45,034 nt of DNA. Source: Phaeoceros laevis. Taxonomy: Eukaryota; Anthocerotophyta; Anthocerotopsida; Notothyladales. Shown here in pieces: positions 31,279 to 42,966 of the stretch (the stretch's first letter is position 1; each line of letters starts with the position of its first letter). The position numbers and the translations under genes are program-made. The DNA is taken from NCBI GenBank assembly GCA_049999765.1, contig JBNGIQ010008999.1:1-45034 (forward strand). Reading direction: 5' to 3'. The notes beneath the pieces were generated by a model. That model did not search any database. It was not told the DNA's origin and saw only the letters and a list, made by a program, of their open reading frames with translations.

Positions 31279-34200
31279 ATGGAGACACTTGGTGCATGGA
31301 AATTCGTCCAGCCTCTTTTCGGGAAGACTGACTGCAGTCAGAGCACTTGTGCCTGGAAAGTGCCCCGAACCTTGAGCGGGTTTCTGGCGAGCACTACCCA
31401 GCCAGTGGCCGTCTGCAAAGGCAGAAGATGGCAGAAGTACAGCCATAGGGCGTCCGGTAGTGATTTATTTGAAGAGGAAAGTGTAAGGGCTCCGTTGGCA
31501 GCAGCATTTCCTTGGGATAGGGGAATTCTTACATGGAATTCTTTTGCATTCTACGGGTTTGTCCAGCTGCGAGCAGGCCTCTAACCAAAGTTTCCATGTC
31601 AATAACGGGTGATCAGATTCCGTCCGGAGGATGCAATTCTGGTTTCTGTCAGAGGGAATGGTTTCAGCTGCGGAGTATGATTACTCTCTCGCAAAGGTGC
31701 CGTGGCAGGAGTCAGGTGAACTGTGGTGCGGAGGGTTCCCGAGATGGTACCCAAAACTACGATCATATAACCCCTATGTTTTTATGGAGGGTAAGGATCT
31801 GAGAACAGATTTGCCAGTTTGTGTGCCCCAGTATCACAATATTTATTCTCTCTAGCCTGAGACACGTTTCCGGCACAGGGCCTGAAGCCAACAATCAGCT
31901 ACCTCTCTCTTGCTCAGCTCAGCATGGTAAAGGATGCATTGAAGGTAATCTTTAGAGCTTTGCAGACCGTATGATTCTAAGTCTTCAGTCTTGCAGTAAA
32001 TGAAGTGTTGGAATTGCCAAGACACTGTCCTTGCATGGGCCTGAGCTGCTTTTGATCCATGCATTATTTGTTCCATCCATTTGCAGCTTGCCTTTGAAGC
32101 TCACAACGGGCAGAAGCGGAAGAGCGGAGAGCCTTACATCATTCATCCCGTTGAAGTTGCACGCATCCTTGGGGAACTGGTAAGTGCTGCACAAATGGGT
32201 GCTATTAGCAGACCTTCTCCTGTTGTGTTGTGTGTTAGCACCTTGTCACCAGTTATACAGTGCTGGCTAGTCCTTGCACCGTTCCTGACATTTACTGTGT
32301 GCTTGCTCTGGTCTGTCATGTTTCTAAATGTTCAGAGAACGGTTTGGTTTGTCTTCTTTGTCTTCTTTAGGCATCTGTTCAATGATATGCCATTCTATGC
32401 TTCCTCTTGTCACGTCGAATGCAGGAGATGGACTGGGAGACAATTGTTGCTGGTCTTCTACATGACACTGTTGAAGATACAACTCTGGTTTCATTTGAAC
32501 TTATTGAAGAGCGGTATGGACCCATTGTCAGGCGCATTGTAGAGGGCGAAACAAAGGTATTTTAACTGGCTGCCCTTCATGAGTGCGTGTGTAGTACGGT
32601 ACAAGTGCAGGGTGGAACGTAGTGCTCTAATGGCCCTTTTGTATATTGAGCAGGTATCTAAACTTGGGAAGATGCAATGTCCAAACTTGGAGTCGGTTAC
32701 CCGTGACGTCAAGGCGGATGATCTGAGACAGATGTTTCTTGCAATGACTGAGGAGGTAGGTATCCACAGTGTAAAGAGATTTCATGATGGCTTACATGCC
32801 ATGATGTTGTATCCCCACTCTAGTCTAGGTGCCAGCAATATTGGCATGAGTGACTGACTTGTTAAGAGTAGGTGAGCTCCTCAACTGTAACTGAGGTTAG
32901 CTGCCTTCTCTGCAGGTTCGTGTGATTATTGTAAAGCTTGCAGACAGGTTGCACAACATGAGGACCTTACAACACATGCCCCCGCATAAGCAGGTTGGTA
33001 AAAGTTTCTGTGTGTTGAGCTTGTTGGGTTAAGCAAAAGCAATTCACCTTGACTTATTTGTGTAAGTGCTACTCGGGCACTGCATGTATGGATAAGCGGC
33101 TTACCTCCTGGGGTTGTGATGGGTGTACAGCGCCATATTGCCGTGGAGACACTGCAGGTTTTTGCACCTCTAGCAAGACTGTTAGGCATGTATCGAATCA
33201 AGGTTGGAGGACAAAATCTTCTGTGTCCTTTTTCATCTTGTACTAATTCTTGCTGCTGTCTATGCACTTATTATATCTGAACTGTGAACTTGTGCAGTCC
33301 GAGTTGGAGGATTTGTCGTGCATGTATGCATTCCCAGATGATTATCGCGATTTGAAACGTCGGATCGATGCAGTATGTAATGAGCAAGAGGAAGTTGTGT
33401 CAGAAGTAAGAACATTACTCACGGATCCAGCTTCTGGTAGTCAAATTGTAAGATTTTCAAGCAATGCGACGAGGACCTGTCAACCCAATCTTCTGCTTGC
33501 TTACTATGACATGATGTACATTGCAGGCGAAAAGAGTCTTACAGCAAAGCATTGCAAAGGACCAGTTCCTTAGCTTCATGACGTTGGATGTTAAAATAGT
33601 TCCCTCATGCAAGGAGCTTTACAGGTATGTACATGGATTGCTCATCGACTACATTATTTCTTCCTTCAGGTGGACTGGGTACTCCACACATGCCATAGTG
33701 GAAAGATAAACAGGTGTCTGGTCATGGAACTTGATCTTTGGATATGAATATCCCTCTCTGCTTTTCTGACAGTGTCTACAAGAAGATCCAGGAGACCAAG
33801 TGCTCTGTGGATGAAATCCGAGATATTGCCCAGGTCAGTCTTTCATGTTGTTGACCATTGTTTCACCATGCCAGATATCAAGGCGTTGGAATGTGATGTA
33901 ACACTTTCTGGGGATTTCAAAACAGTTGCGGATGATTCTGATTATGAAGCCAGGAGCTACTGTTGGGCCTTTGTGCACAGCTCAGCAGGTACCCGTTGAA
34001 GACGTTATGGAAGGATTCCTGTTTTATATGGGTTCTTGCAGTTGTTGTGCTTTCCGTCTACAACTCAAATATGGGGACTAACACTTGCATGCGTTGGACA
34101 TGGAGGTCTGTTACCATTTGCTAGGGCTGGTTCATGCAATGTGGCCTCCTGTACCGCAAACTGTGAGTGTTACATATCGTCACAAAACAGTACCTTTCCA

Positions 34201-36746
34201 CCTTTTTTGAATACGGTATACACATGTATGAGTGTTAAATAGAAACAGGGTAAGAAAAGTGCCAGGTAGGGATGTTGTGTTCATGTTTGTTGTTTCTTTC
34301 TGTCAATATAGATGAAGGACTACATTGCAACACCGAAACCAAATGGCTATCAAAGCCTTCATACAACGGTCATTCCATTTGGTTCTAAAACATTTTTTCC
34401 CTTAGAGATCCAGGTACTTCGGTGTTTGCTAAAATATGAAATCATTTCAGGCTAGGCCACATTTTTTCTGGAAGTGATCGAAATTTTTGTTTGTGCCTCC
34501 CTTGGTCTTGTTCTATCCCAGATACGGACAGAGGAAATGGATAAACTTGCAGAATGGGGCATTGCAGCACTACACAGTGGCAAGTCAGTAGAGTTGTGGG
34601 AAAGAGGTAGGTTTGCTGGAGCTGGGAGCACCACCACCGTAAAACTTCAGGCAAATAGAGGGGCTAGTGTCTTGGATGACGCCGATATTGCTCGCAGGGT
34701 ACGTCTTGTGAGCCAATTCTGAAGTCGATGGTATTTAGTTTGCGAACCTGACATATCCTCGGCAGTTAATAGTCCTCCGTGCTGCAGTGGTTACAAGTTC
34801 GCTGACCTGCATGTATGATGTCAGTGCTCATATTTCAATATGCATCGATATGTGCAGGTGAGCTGGCTTAATTCAATTCGGGAATGGCAAGAGGAGTTTG
34901 TTGGTAACATGACATCGAGGGAGTTTGTTGACACCATCACCGGTGACCTTCTTGGAAGTCGTGTCTTTGTGTTCACACCTAAAGGAGAGGTAAAAGTCAG
35001 CATTCCTGTTGCCTGGTTTTTAAGTTTGAGCATGTACTTATCTAAAGCTGTTCTTCATTTCTCCTTTCTAGGCATGGCCTCACCTATATAGTCTGGCAGG
35101 TCAAAAATCTTCCAAAAGGGGCTACAGTTGTTGACTACGCTTACCAGATACACACAGATGTCGGAAACCGCATGATAGCTGCGAAGGTGCTCTGTCCATC
35201 TTATTGATAGGAGTAGGTAGTTTAGCAGCTCCACTTTTCAAAGCTTCCTGCACACCTCGAAGCATGCCTGATTTCAGAGATAATCATTGGCTCTGTGCTA
35301 CTAATGGTAGCTCTTGATTGATGTGAATTCACCATCTGTGCCTTATTCTGTGTAGCAGGTGAACGGAACTTTGGTTTCTCCCATTCATACACTGGCAAAT
35401 GCTGAAGTAGTGGAGATTGTCACATATGATGTAAGGGGTACAACTCTCTGAGGTGACCAGCTTCGTGACAGCCTATGTTCTGCGTCTCAAGTTGAAAGGA
35501 TTTTCTAGACTAGGTTAGCACTAAAACCCGATGTACCCTTGGTCTCTGTTTTCAGGGGGTTTCCACGAAGAAGATTTTTCAACTACATCGACAGTGGCTG
35601 GAGTTTGCAAAGACAAGAAGTGCTCGGCATAAGCTAACTAAGGTGTGAACTGGCTCTGGAGAGCTTTACCCTTGTTTTTGGTACAGCTGCACCTAGCTAA
35701 CCTTGCATTGTTTCTTTTGCAGTTTCTGAAGGAGCAGGCTACCTTAGCTGCTGAGGAGATAACTGCTGACTCTGTGGCAGCTTTTGTGTCTGATGTGGAA
35801 GATAATAACCAAGGGCTTCCTGATGTGGCGCCCAATCAAGAGTACCCCACATTTTGGCTTACGACTTCTTTGCTAAGCTCAACTACCACTATATTGTTTG
35901 GTGAGGAAAACGTTAAGAAGTTCCCTATGCCAAATTACATCAGGTCGAAAGCAGGTTCACAGGGTGCAGAGACTGGAAAACCTATTGCGTTTGTAAATGG
36001 GAGTGCTAACAAAACTGCAGAGCAAAGGGCAGTCAAGTTGGCCATTGGGGCTGGCAATGTTTTCAACATAAACAAAGCTGGGGTGCCCGCAGCTATAAAT
36101 GTTGTGACAGTAGATGACAATGCAAAAGCTAGCATTGACCTGTGGAGAAGTGGAAGGGTGGCCATGTGGGAGGGTTCTGGAACTTTTTTCTCTGTGCAAT
36201 GGTTCAGTATCTGCTGCATTGACCGCAAAAGTAATCACCTTACTTGGAATGCGAAACTTTGGGGTCGTGCTGGTGTTGTATTTTCTCTCTGTTGTAGGTT
36301 TGTAATCTCATGTGCTGATATGACAGTTCTCTATGGACAGGCATGCTGGCAGAAGTAACGGCAGTTTTGGGTGCAGCCGGAGTTCTGATATGTGCTTGTG
36401 CAGTAAGTCCGAACTGACTGAGTGAGTGTACACTGTAAAAGATAGGAGATGCAATTCTTGTCATATGCCACAATCTAACGTCTGTCCCTTCATGATGCAG
36501 GCAGAGACTGACAGGCTACGGGGTATCGGAATTATGCTTTTCCATATAGAAACCAATGATGACAGTCTGGTAAGTCGTGCTGAAATGCTTGGATTGCTTT
36601 AGAAATCTCTCCGAACGTTGAGGCTGAGGGTGTTCGGTGATATGCAGGTGGATGCATGTTCAAGTATTGGAAAAATCGAAGGTGTGCTGGACTGGTCAGT
36701 GGGCTGTAGCTGGCAAAATCCGCGGAGATTTATTACCACTACCTAG
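31279..36746 (+). CDS. RSH1: RelA/SpoT homologue 1 (RSH1 type), predicted (p)ppGpp hydrolase with TGS and ACT domains
   Basis: Modelled exons: 31279-31482, 31617-31790, 31879-31944, 32087-32179, 32425-32556, 32654-32755, 32916-32993, 33131-33202, 33298-33405, 33527-33624, 33773-33833, 33926-33988, 34106-34162, 34312-34413, 34522-34698, 34858-34989, 35100-35186, 35359-35430, 35556-35642, 35723-36230, 36341-36402, 36501-36569, 36648-36746; about 900 aa, in phase (Arabidopsis RSH1 is about 883). The N-terminal [16 protein letters not shown] is a plant RSH1 hallmark. The HD domain keeps [21 protein letters not shown] and [12 protein letters not shown]. In the synthetase region the usual GRPKxIYS is PSCKELYS, so the critical Gly is lost as in RSH1, although [12 protein letters not shown] and [12 protein letters not shown] remain. 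[13 protein letters not shown]...[33 protein letters not shown]...[10 protein letters not shown]. The junction of exons 1 and 2 is the least sure. Confidence 0.92.
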
Positions 36747-36823
36747 ATTTTTCAGGCTCTTACTGGTTATCTCACTTCATCCATCCCCTCTTGTGTCCGC
36801 CATTGGAACGCTATGTCATCATT

Positions 36824-36871
36824 AATTTTCGATGTTCGACAGTGCTGAATTTTCGATGTTCGACAGTGCTG
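36824..36871 (+). repeat. Perfect 24-bp tandem duplication after RSH1
   Basis: AATTTTCGATGTTCGACAGT followed by GCTG is present twice without a mismatch (36824-36847 and 36848-36871). It is 78 bases after the RSH1 stop codon and overlaps the start of a small open frame. Confidence 0.95.
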
Positions 36872-37128
36872 AGCCAGCCCCTTTTTGGCCTTATGAATAT
36901 CAAGCCCGATTGTACAGGTTGGGAATTCTTGCCCTCCAAGTGGGAACTGTTCTTCATTACAAGGCACATCGGCTATTGTTCTTGGAAGATACTCGCACAA
37001 TTAATCAACAATACCAGACAAATCGATTTTCTACTGCCCTGGTCTACCTTTCTCAGCTCCAAGCTACCCTCACACAGTTGGGAGCTGTTAAGTTCAGCAA
37101 GGAGCTTCAGGACAAGTCACAAGCATAA
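36832..37128 (+). CDS. Hypothetical 98-aa ORF in the RSH1 3' region
   Basis: Open from MFDSAEFSMFDSAEP (the duplication at 36824 gives the repeated MFDSAE) to LQDKSQA. The composition looks protein-like, with a hydrophobic middle (RLGILALQVGTVLHYKAH), but no family is recognised. It could be part of the RSH1 3' UTR, a decayed gene or a small gene. It lies between the convergent RSH1 and SWI1/AM1 genes. Confidence 0.25.
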   Translation: MFDSAEFSMFDSAEPAPFWPYEYQARLYRLGILALQVGTVLHYKAHRLLFLEDTRTINQQYQTNRFSTALVYLSQLQATLTQLGAVKFSKELQDKSQA

Positions 37129-37286
37129 TAAGGTGAGCTGCTGAAGGTCGGTTGATCCGGTCTTAACTTATAATGATTAGATAATATGAAAAGCAAGCAA
37201 GAAAACAATTGTCGAACAAATGGTTAGATAATATCAAAAGGCAAGCATGAACCGACTGAAGTTAGATACGGCCAGTCGGTTAGCAC

Positions 37287-40200
37287 TCAGCATCGAGGCA
37301 TGTAAGCAGGGCTTCGTGGGGAAGGAGAGAGACCAAGCCAGGAAGATTCCAGCTGGACTTCTAAGGCACCAGACGCGCTCCCACTGTTTCGAGTACCTGG
37401 GGAACCTTGGCATATCTCCCGTAATGTGGTGGCTTGTTCTGACAAAGCCGACTCACTGCTGCCCATAGATGTACTTACCTGCGATTCCAAAGGGATATCT
37501 CCAAAGTCAGACACAGCACCCGGGTTAGCTTGGGCTGTGGTCACACACAATGAAAGCTGCGTAGACAACTCATTGTGCGTGCTTGTGCAAAAACCTCCTG
37601 AAATTGATTGTATCCTTGAGATTTCTTTGGCCTCCTTGGCCTGCCTTTTTGTTAACGGGGCCGACATTACTGTCGATGATAAGTATTTCCGTTTCCCCAA
37701 AGAAGCCGCGGGCGCCACTTGTTTCCTCCTGGTATTGTGAGCACCATCTGCAGATTGGACATTATGCCGCTCGGAGGTCGGAACATTACAAGATGTCTGC
37801 GAATCCTTCAAATGCAAGCTCTTTGCGAATCTCCACCCATGCCCACCTGAAGGACTTCGCATGCCGTCCGGATACTGGTCTTCTTGGGTTTCCATCATGT
37901 GACACGTCGGGTTACGAGAAGGAAAATCAGCAGTGCCCATGTTTTCAGTCGCAGCAGGCAGCGCTGGATTATGTACTGGAGTTTCCTCAGCAACTGTGAC
38001 ATGGCTTTGACGGTTCTCTTCCTGGTGCTGGTGCTGATAGTCGAAAAGGGTTGGCCCCGCCTGTGAGGGACTTACATGGCTGTGCACAAGCCCTCCATAA
38101 ATACTTGAATGGTGGGTTTCAATCCCTTCGCAAGGTATCCCATTGGGGATGACTCCTTGCAAATCTACATTGCGCTGAAGCAGGCTGCTGACATAATTCT
38201 TCGGCGGTAGTCTCAATAGCATATGAATATTGCTCTCTACAGATTGGGATGTCATCTCCTGGAGGGAACCTGAAGCAGACCCAACAATAGGAAGCAACTG
38301 TGGTGACACCGCATTCTCCGCACGGAAAGAACCCCCTACAGGCATGGTTGATGTCTGCCAACTCCCCGGGACTGTGCAGAGATCCAGCTGCCCACTGGGA
38401 GGCTGAGTTGTTTCCTCCAACGTCTGAAGTTGGGGGCCCTTGTTGGAAGCATTTGATGGCATCAAGTGGCCTACCAGATTCTGTACTTGAAGCTGTTCGA
38501 CCATAACACCTGTAGCACCTTGTTTGTTGCAATTTCCTGCTGATTCAATCATGCTTCTGGTGCTGCCCATTCCAGTACCCATTTCAACTTGGTCGTACGA
38601 AGTGGTAATGTCCAAAACGCCAGGTGCGAGCAACTGAGGAGACCCGTTCCTAACCTCACCATCTCTCAAATCGTGTTTGGAAAATCCGAGAGCTTTCATA
38701 ATACTTTGCATGTCTTCCTGGAAGCAGATCAGGTCATACTTAATGCGTGCTCAGAATTCAAATGCTTGTACCAGGCGACCTCGTCTACGATTTTTGAAAG
38801 CATTTCCAGAGCTCTAGATACCTGGATACGGTTCACCACCTTGCACATGGTCGAAAAATGACCCTCGATGTCAGTTTTGTCTGCTCCCATTTGATCGAAC
38901 TTCCTTCTCCACTCCTACTCAATGCACACAATGACTCATGATCAGCACCAGCCTGACTTGGCAACGAAGTAATGTGAAATGACTAAACTTTCAAGTGACT
39001 AATTCCGTACCTCGGATGTGCTCTGAAATTGCGATTCAAGTTTGTCCAGCTGCTCTTGGCTGCATACAGGTTTGAAGAAGTTTAACCAATCAAGAGTGGT
39101 GCTGCCCCTTCTTCTTCAGGCTTGTCTCATGGTCATTGCAATTGTCGCATTTTAAATCGACCTATCTTTTAAGCAATCCAAAAATACAGTGGCGCTTACC
39201 TGTCCGGGCGATTTGATCTCGACAGGTCTGTGTCGTCGACCTGGTCAAGTTCTCCGCTGGACCTGTTTGTGCCACTTTGAACCCTATCAACAAAATTTGC
39301 CTACCAGAAACAGCGTTAGTTTTCTTAAATTAAACTCTTCCCCTACAAGAGTAAGATGCACTAAGACATTCCTGAGGCACAATTCCACCAGTTGCAACCT
39401 GTGTCCCTCCAAGAGTCAAGTCCACCACAAGGAAATGCAGAGCTCTCTAGTCAAGCAAAGACAATCCATGGGATGCATGCAAGTCATCGTTTATATGAAT
39501 CTATGACGAACTCTGAAATAATCTTTTATGAACCCAGCTGGCTCCGTCCATGACTACATGGCAAAAGGTGAACGTCAAGTTTCTGGGAAGCCCTTGCAAT
39601 TGACACAGTACTGAATACTATTAATTACTCATTCTATACCAGCCAGCTTGACAGTTGTATGATCTTGTGACAAGTGGCAACAAATCAAAGGCCAGGGTGG
39701 TTATATTACTTTATGCAGGATAGCAGACTGATGTTTGAGGCTTTCTTGGATACGGGACTCAATTTCCCTGCGAATGTTCCTGATTTCTAGTTCCATCTTC
39801 TGCATACGATAATTAAATGTCAACACCATTAGATCCGGGGTACAAGTTGGCGATGGCTACTAATTAGTTACTAGTCATGGACATGGGTAGGTGACCTAAA
39901 TCTGGTGATTCCTCAGGCAGGAAGACTTTGCAAGTTATTGAAGGGCAACTTTGCATGAGACCACCATGCATACCCGGCTGCCACCCTGAGGTTAGGATAC
40001 CGTTGACTGGAGTTCTGCACATATTGCAATTGCATACTTGGGAAGATGATGAAACTTACCTCATATGTGTCCCTTATATCGTTCTGGAGGTCATTTTCAA
40101 TAGTGCTCACACGCTGTGCCAACGCCTTTGAATCTGGGTCGTCGCTTTTCACAGCTGAAACTTTTTTAGACAGGTCCTTCACCTGCACGGACAGTAACTT

Positions 40201-42915
40201 CATTTCGCTGTCCACAGACGAAACAATATTACTATAGCCCTTTGGGGGTGCACATCCAGGGTGCTCTTCGTTAGCTCGCACACGTGTACGAAACTATCTA
40301 TCTACTTGTCCCATACTACTTGAGTTGCATAAATGGCATGATTCTTGAATGAAGCAACATGCAGACGTGCAATGTTTCAAGGATCCAAAGACAAGAACAT
40401 AAGTGATCGAGTGGATCAACTTACCTGCGCATTTTCGATACCATATCCTGCAGGCGCTTCATCTCTGCAGCTTCTTTCGGAGACATCCCCTGACTGTAGA
40501 CGTATTCACCTCTTGCAGGTACTTTGTCCCCAAGCTTCCAGCCGGGTGGTGGAATCCACCAAGGATCATCTATTCCGGCTGCTTTTCTGATGTCCATCAG
40601 AGCCTCGTCCTCGAGCCAATACTCCATATTGCCTAGGGGGTTGTGCTTTCGCCTGAAACGCTCTCCACTGTTGACAACAGTGTCTGTCATATGCTTCAAA
40701 AGGTGATCCAAAAGTCCGGTATCTCCAATGTGCTTCCGTGCTTCGTCTCGTAGGGCATTTCGTAAAATTGGCTTCCTAGCGACTGCGCCACGAAGGTGCA
40801 TGATGTCCACCAGCTTGAGCTGGGCGGACTTATACCTGTTAAAACCCACATACATCATACAGATCAAATATGTGCACAACTTGACACCAACCAGAAGGAA
40901 GGGGGTTTTTAGGTGATTGAGGAGAGGTGAAATTTAACAGCATTCATGTCCCACCTTTCAGTAGACCACCTTCCCTGCATGTCCTTAGGAAGTTTAAGCA
41001 TACCATCTGCTCGCGTCTGCGCCTTGCTGGCCTTGTCATCCTTCGTCCCCGCACTGACCCTGGTTGCCAAAGACGAACTGGGTCCCGTGGCTGTTGAAGG
41101 ACAGCAATCAGCCATTGTTTTCTGCACCTGACTTCTAGTTGATTTCGCGGGCCTGGCAGGTTTCCTGAGCTTCCGAGAATCCGAAGCTGCTTCGAATTCC
41201 GGAACCTCTACCATGTCAGAACTGCTTGCAGGCAGCGCTGTCTCAGAGCTGGGGTTGCCCCGACACCTAGTTCGTCTTCTCGTGCCCCATGTCATTTCTC
41301 CCTCCAGTTCCTCCCGCCGCATCCTCTCGGCATCTGATACTGCGTGTCTGGCGATAAGATCTATGTTATTCCCAAGCAGTGCCACATCTGTTGCACCAGC
41401 GCTTGTAGTGGTGACTCTGGAACCTTTCTGGGTGGATAGTGCAAGAATGTCGACGTCATCATTTCTTTGCGGGTCCATGTTCTCTTGTCCGCCACTCAAC
41501 CCATGGCCAGCTAGTCTCTGTACAGAACGGTTTCTCCAAACGCCATTGCTGTTTGGTGCATGCATATGGTCCCTTGGATCAGTAACTTGCTGGGCCTGTG
41601 TCCCGAAGGAATTTGAGCTGTTACCCTCCACTGAGAAGTCCAGGTATTGAGTAAGCATAAGCAACTTCTCAGCAGTCGGGAAAGATGGTGTTTTTCTCTG
41701 ATCCGATGGCCTAATAGTCTGGGAAGGTGTACTGCAAAGTTGTTGGTGCCAACTCCCTTGGCTATTTGGTGATGCATATACAGGCTGCCGTGCTGATAGT
41801 TGATGATTATGGCCTCCAGCATTGTCTGAGGGGAATGTCTTGCTGGCACCACCTGTTAACCTATCTGGACACGCGGCGGACTTCATAAATGGAGCACACA
41901 GCCCACTGGAAAGACCATCTGCCGTGCTGGTATTCTGCAGGAGCCTACTTTCAGTGCCTTCTAGAACCCAAAAGCTTCTGAGATGAGCCTGATGTAGGAC
42001 TTCTGTGCAAGACACTTGCCGCACCAGTAATCTCGATGCAACTCCCCGGCTCAATTTAAGCTCTTCGTCCAACTCAGGCTTGGTCCCCATAACTGTCGCT
42101 TTTGAAGTGCATCCAGTCGTAGATCTGGCCAAACTTTCGCTGCGCACATCCGAATCTCGTCCGGACAGTCCAAAAAAAAGTTGCAAAGATCCCTCGCTTG
42201 GGTACTTGACTGTGACATGGAGCCTGGTGGTTTCTACGACCTGCGCAGACAATCATGAGGTCATCTCAGTAGTGAGTGCTGCGCATGCATTTGAACAAGG
42301 AGACTACATCGGCGCTGCATTTATCACACACACAATGATGGTCATGACTATGGCAGCAGATCCAGAAAGCAAAAACGTTCAATTTGAAGCAGTTCATACC
42401 ATCACAATCCGTATGACCTTCAGAGTGAGCGGAGCTTCTGGTGGCAAGTATTTGTGGGCAATTTCGTAGCAGGTCCCTGCTTTACACACAATGCTGCACC
42501 TGCTTCAATATCACCAATTCGTCGCCACAGGTTGTGTATCGCCTTACTCAAAATTTTGAGTATTCTAAGAAGACTCGACTCGGAAGGCAACAGATGCAAC
42601 ATACCCGCGGTGAACCTTACCTTGGGAGTGAGGGAACTCAGTGAGGCTTTGCTTCAAGTTCATCTTGCCCTGGTCGAACAATGTTGTCGTCATCGGGTTG
42701 TCGGGTGCAACGTGGAGTGACTGGACCTCAGAGTCTTCATTTACTGGCTTTACCGCCGTGCTGTTTATATTTGATACCGTGCTTGTATGATCCCCAAGTC
42801 GTTTCTTCTGCCTGCCTTCAGCGAGGAACTGGAGGACACGGGCAGAGCCTTCCTGACAGAAAAAATTCATGCACTGGTACATATCCTGCTTGAACTGTCT
42901 CACATAGCCTTCCAT
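37287..42915 (-). CDS. AMEIOTIC1/SWITCH1/DYAD homologue, meiotic cohesion and entry regulator
   Basis: SWI1/AM1 protects meiotic cohesin and controls meiotic entry in plants. Minus-strand exons: 42915-42621, 42479-42400, 42240-40955, 40835-40425, 40207-40060, 39799-39710, about 39295-39200, 39059-39011, 38914-38822 and 38717-37287. Phases agree except at the 39.2-39.7 kb junction, where an exon may be missed. N-terminal domain: AGTCYEIAHKYLPPEAPL (about residue 98), RLHVTVKYPSEGSLQLFF and ELDEELKLSRGVASRLL. Core domain: RWSTER joined across a splice to YKSAQLKL, then ARKHIGDTGLLDHLLKHM, NMEYWLEDEALMDIRKAAG and WWIPPPGWKLGD, matching SWI1/AM1 closely. Coiled-coil exons follow, then an unusual 477-codon last exon of low complexity. 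About 1,320 aa in all, roughly twice Arabidopsis SWI1. The start ATG has good context. Confidence 0.9.
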
Positions 42916-42966
42916 CTTCAGGACCACCGAACAAGAGTTTCTCAGTTAGATAGCAACACGGACAGA

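Noticed and set aside
31631-31855. Alternative RSH1 exon 2 frame ending in YHNIYSL
   Set aside because: Its donor phase does not join to the next exon (GLKPTISYL), while the neighbouring frame ending FLWR does and aligns with the family sequence.
25152-36746. Bacterial contamination as the source of the RSH genes
   Set aside because: Both are interrupted by phase-consistent GT-AG introns and carry plant-type N-termini.
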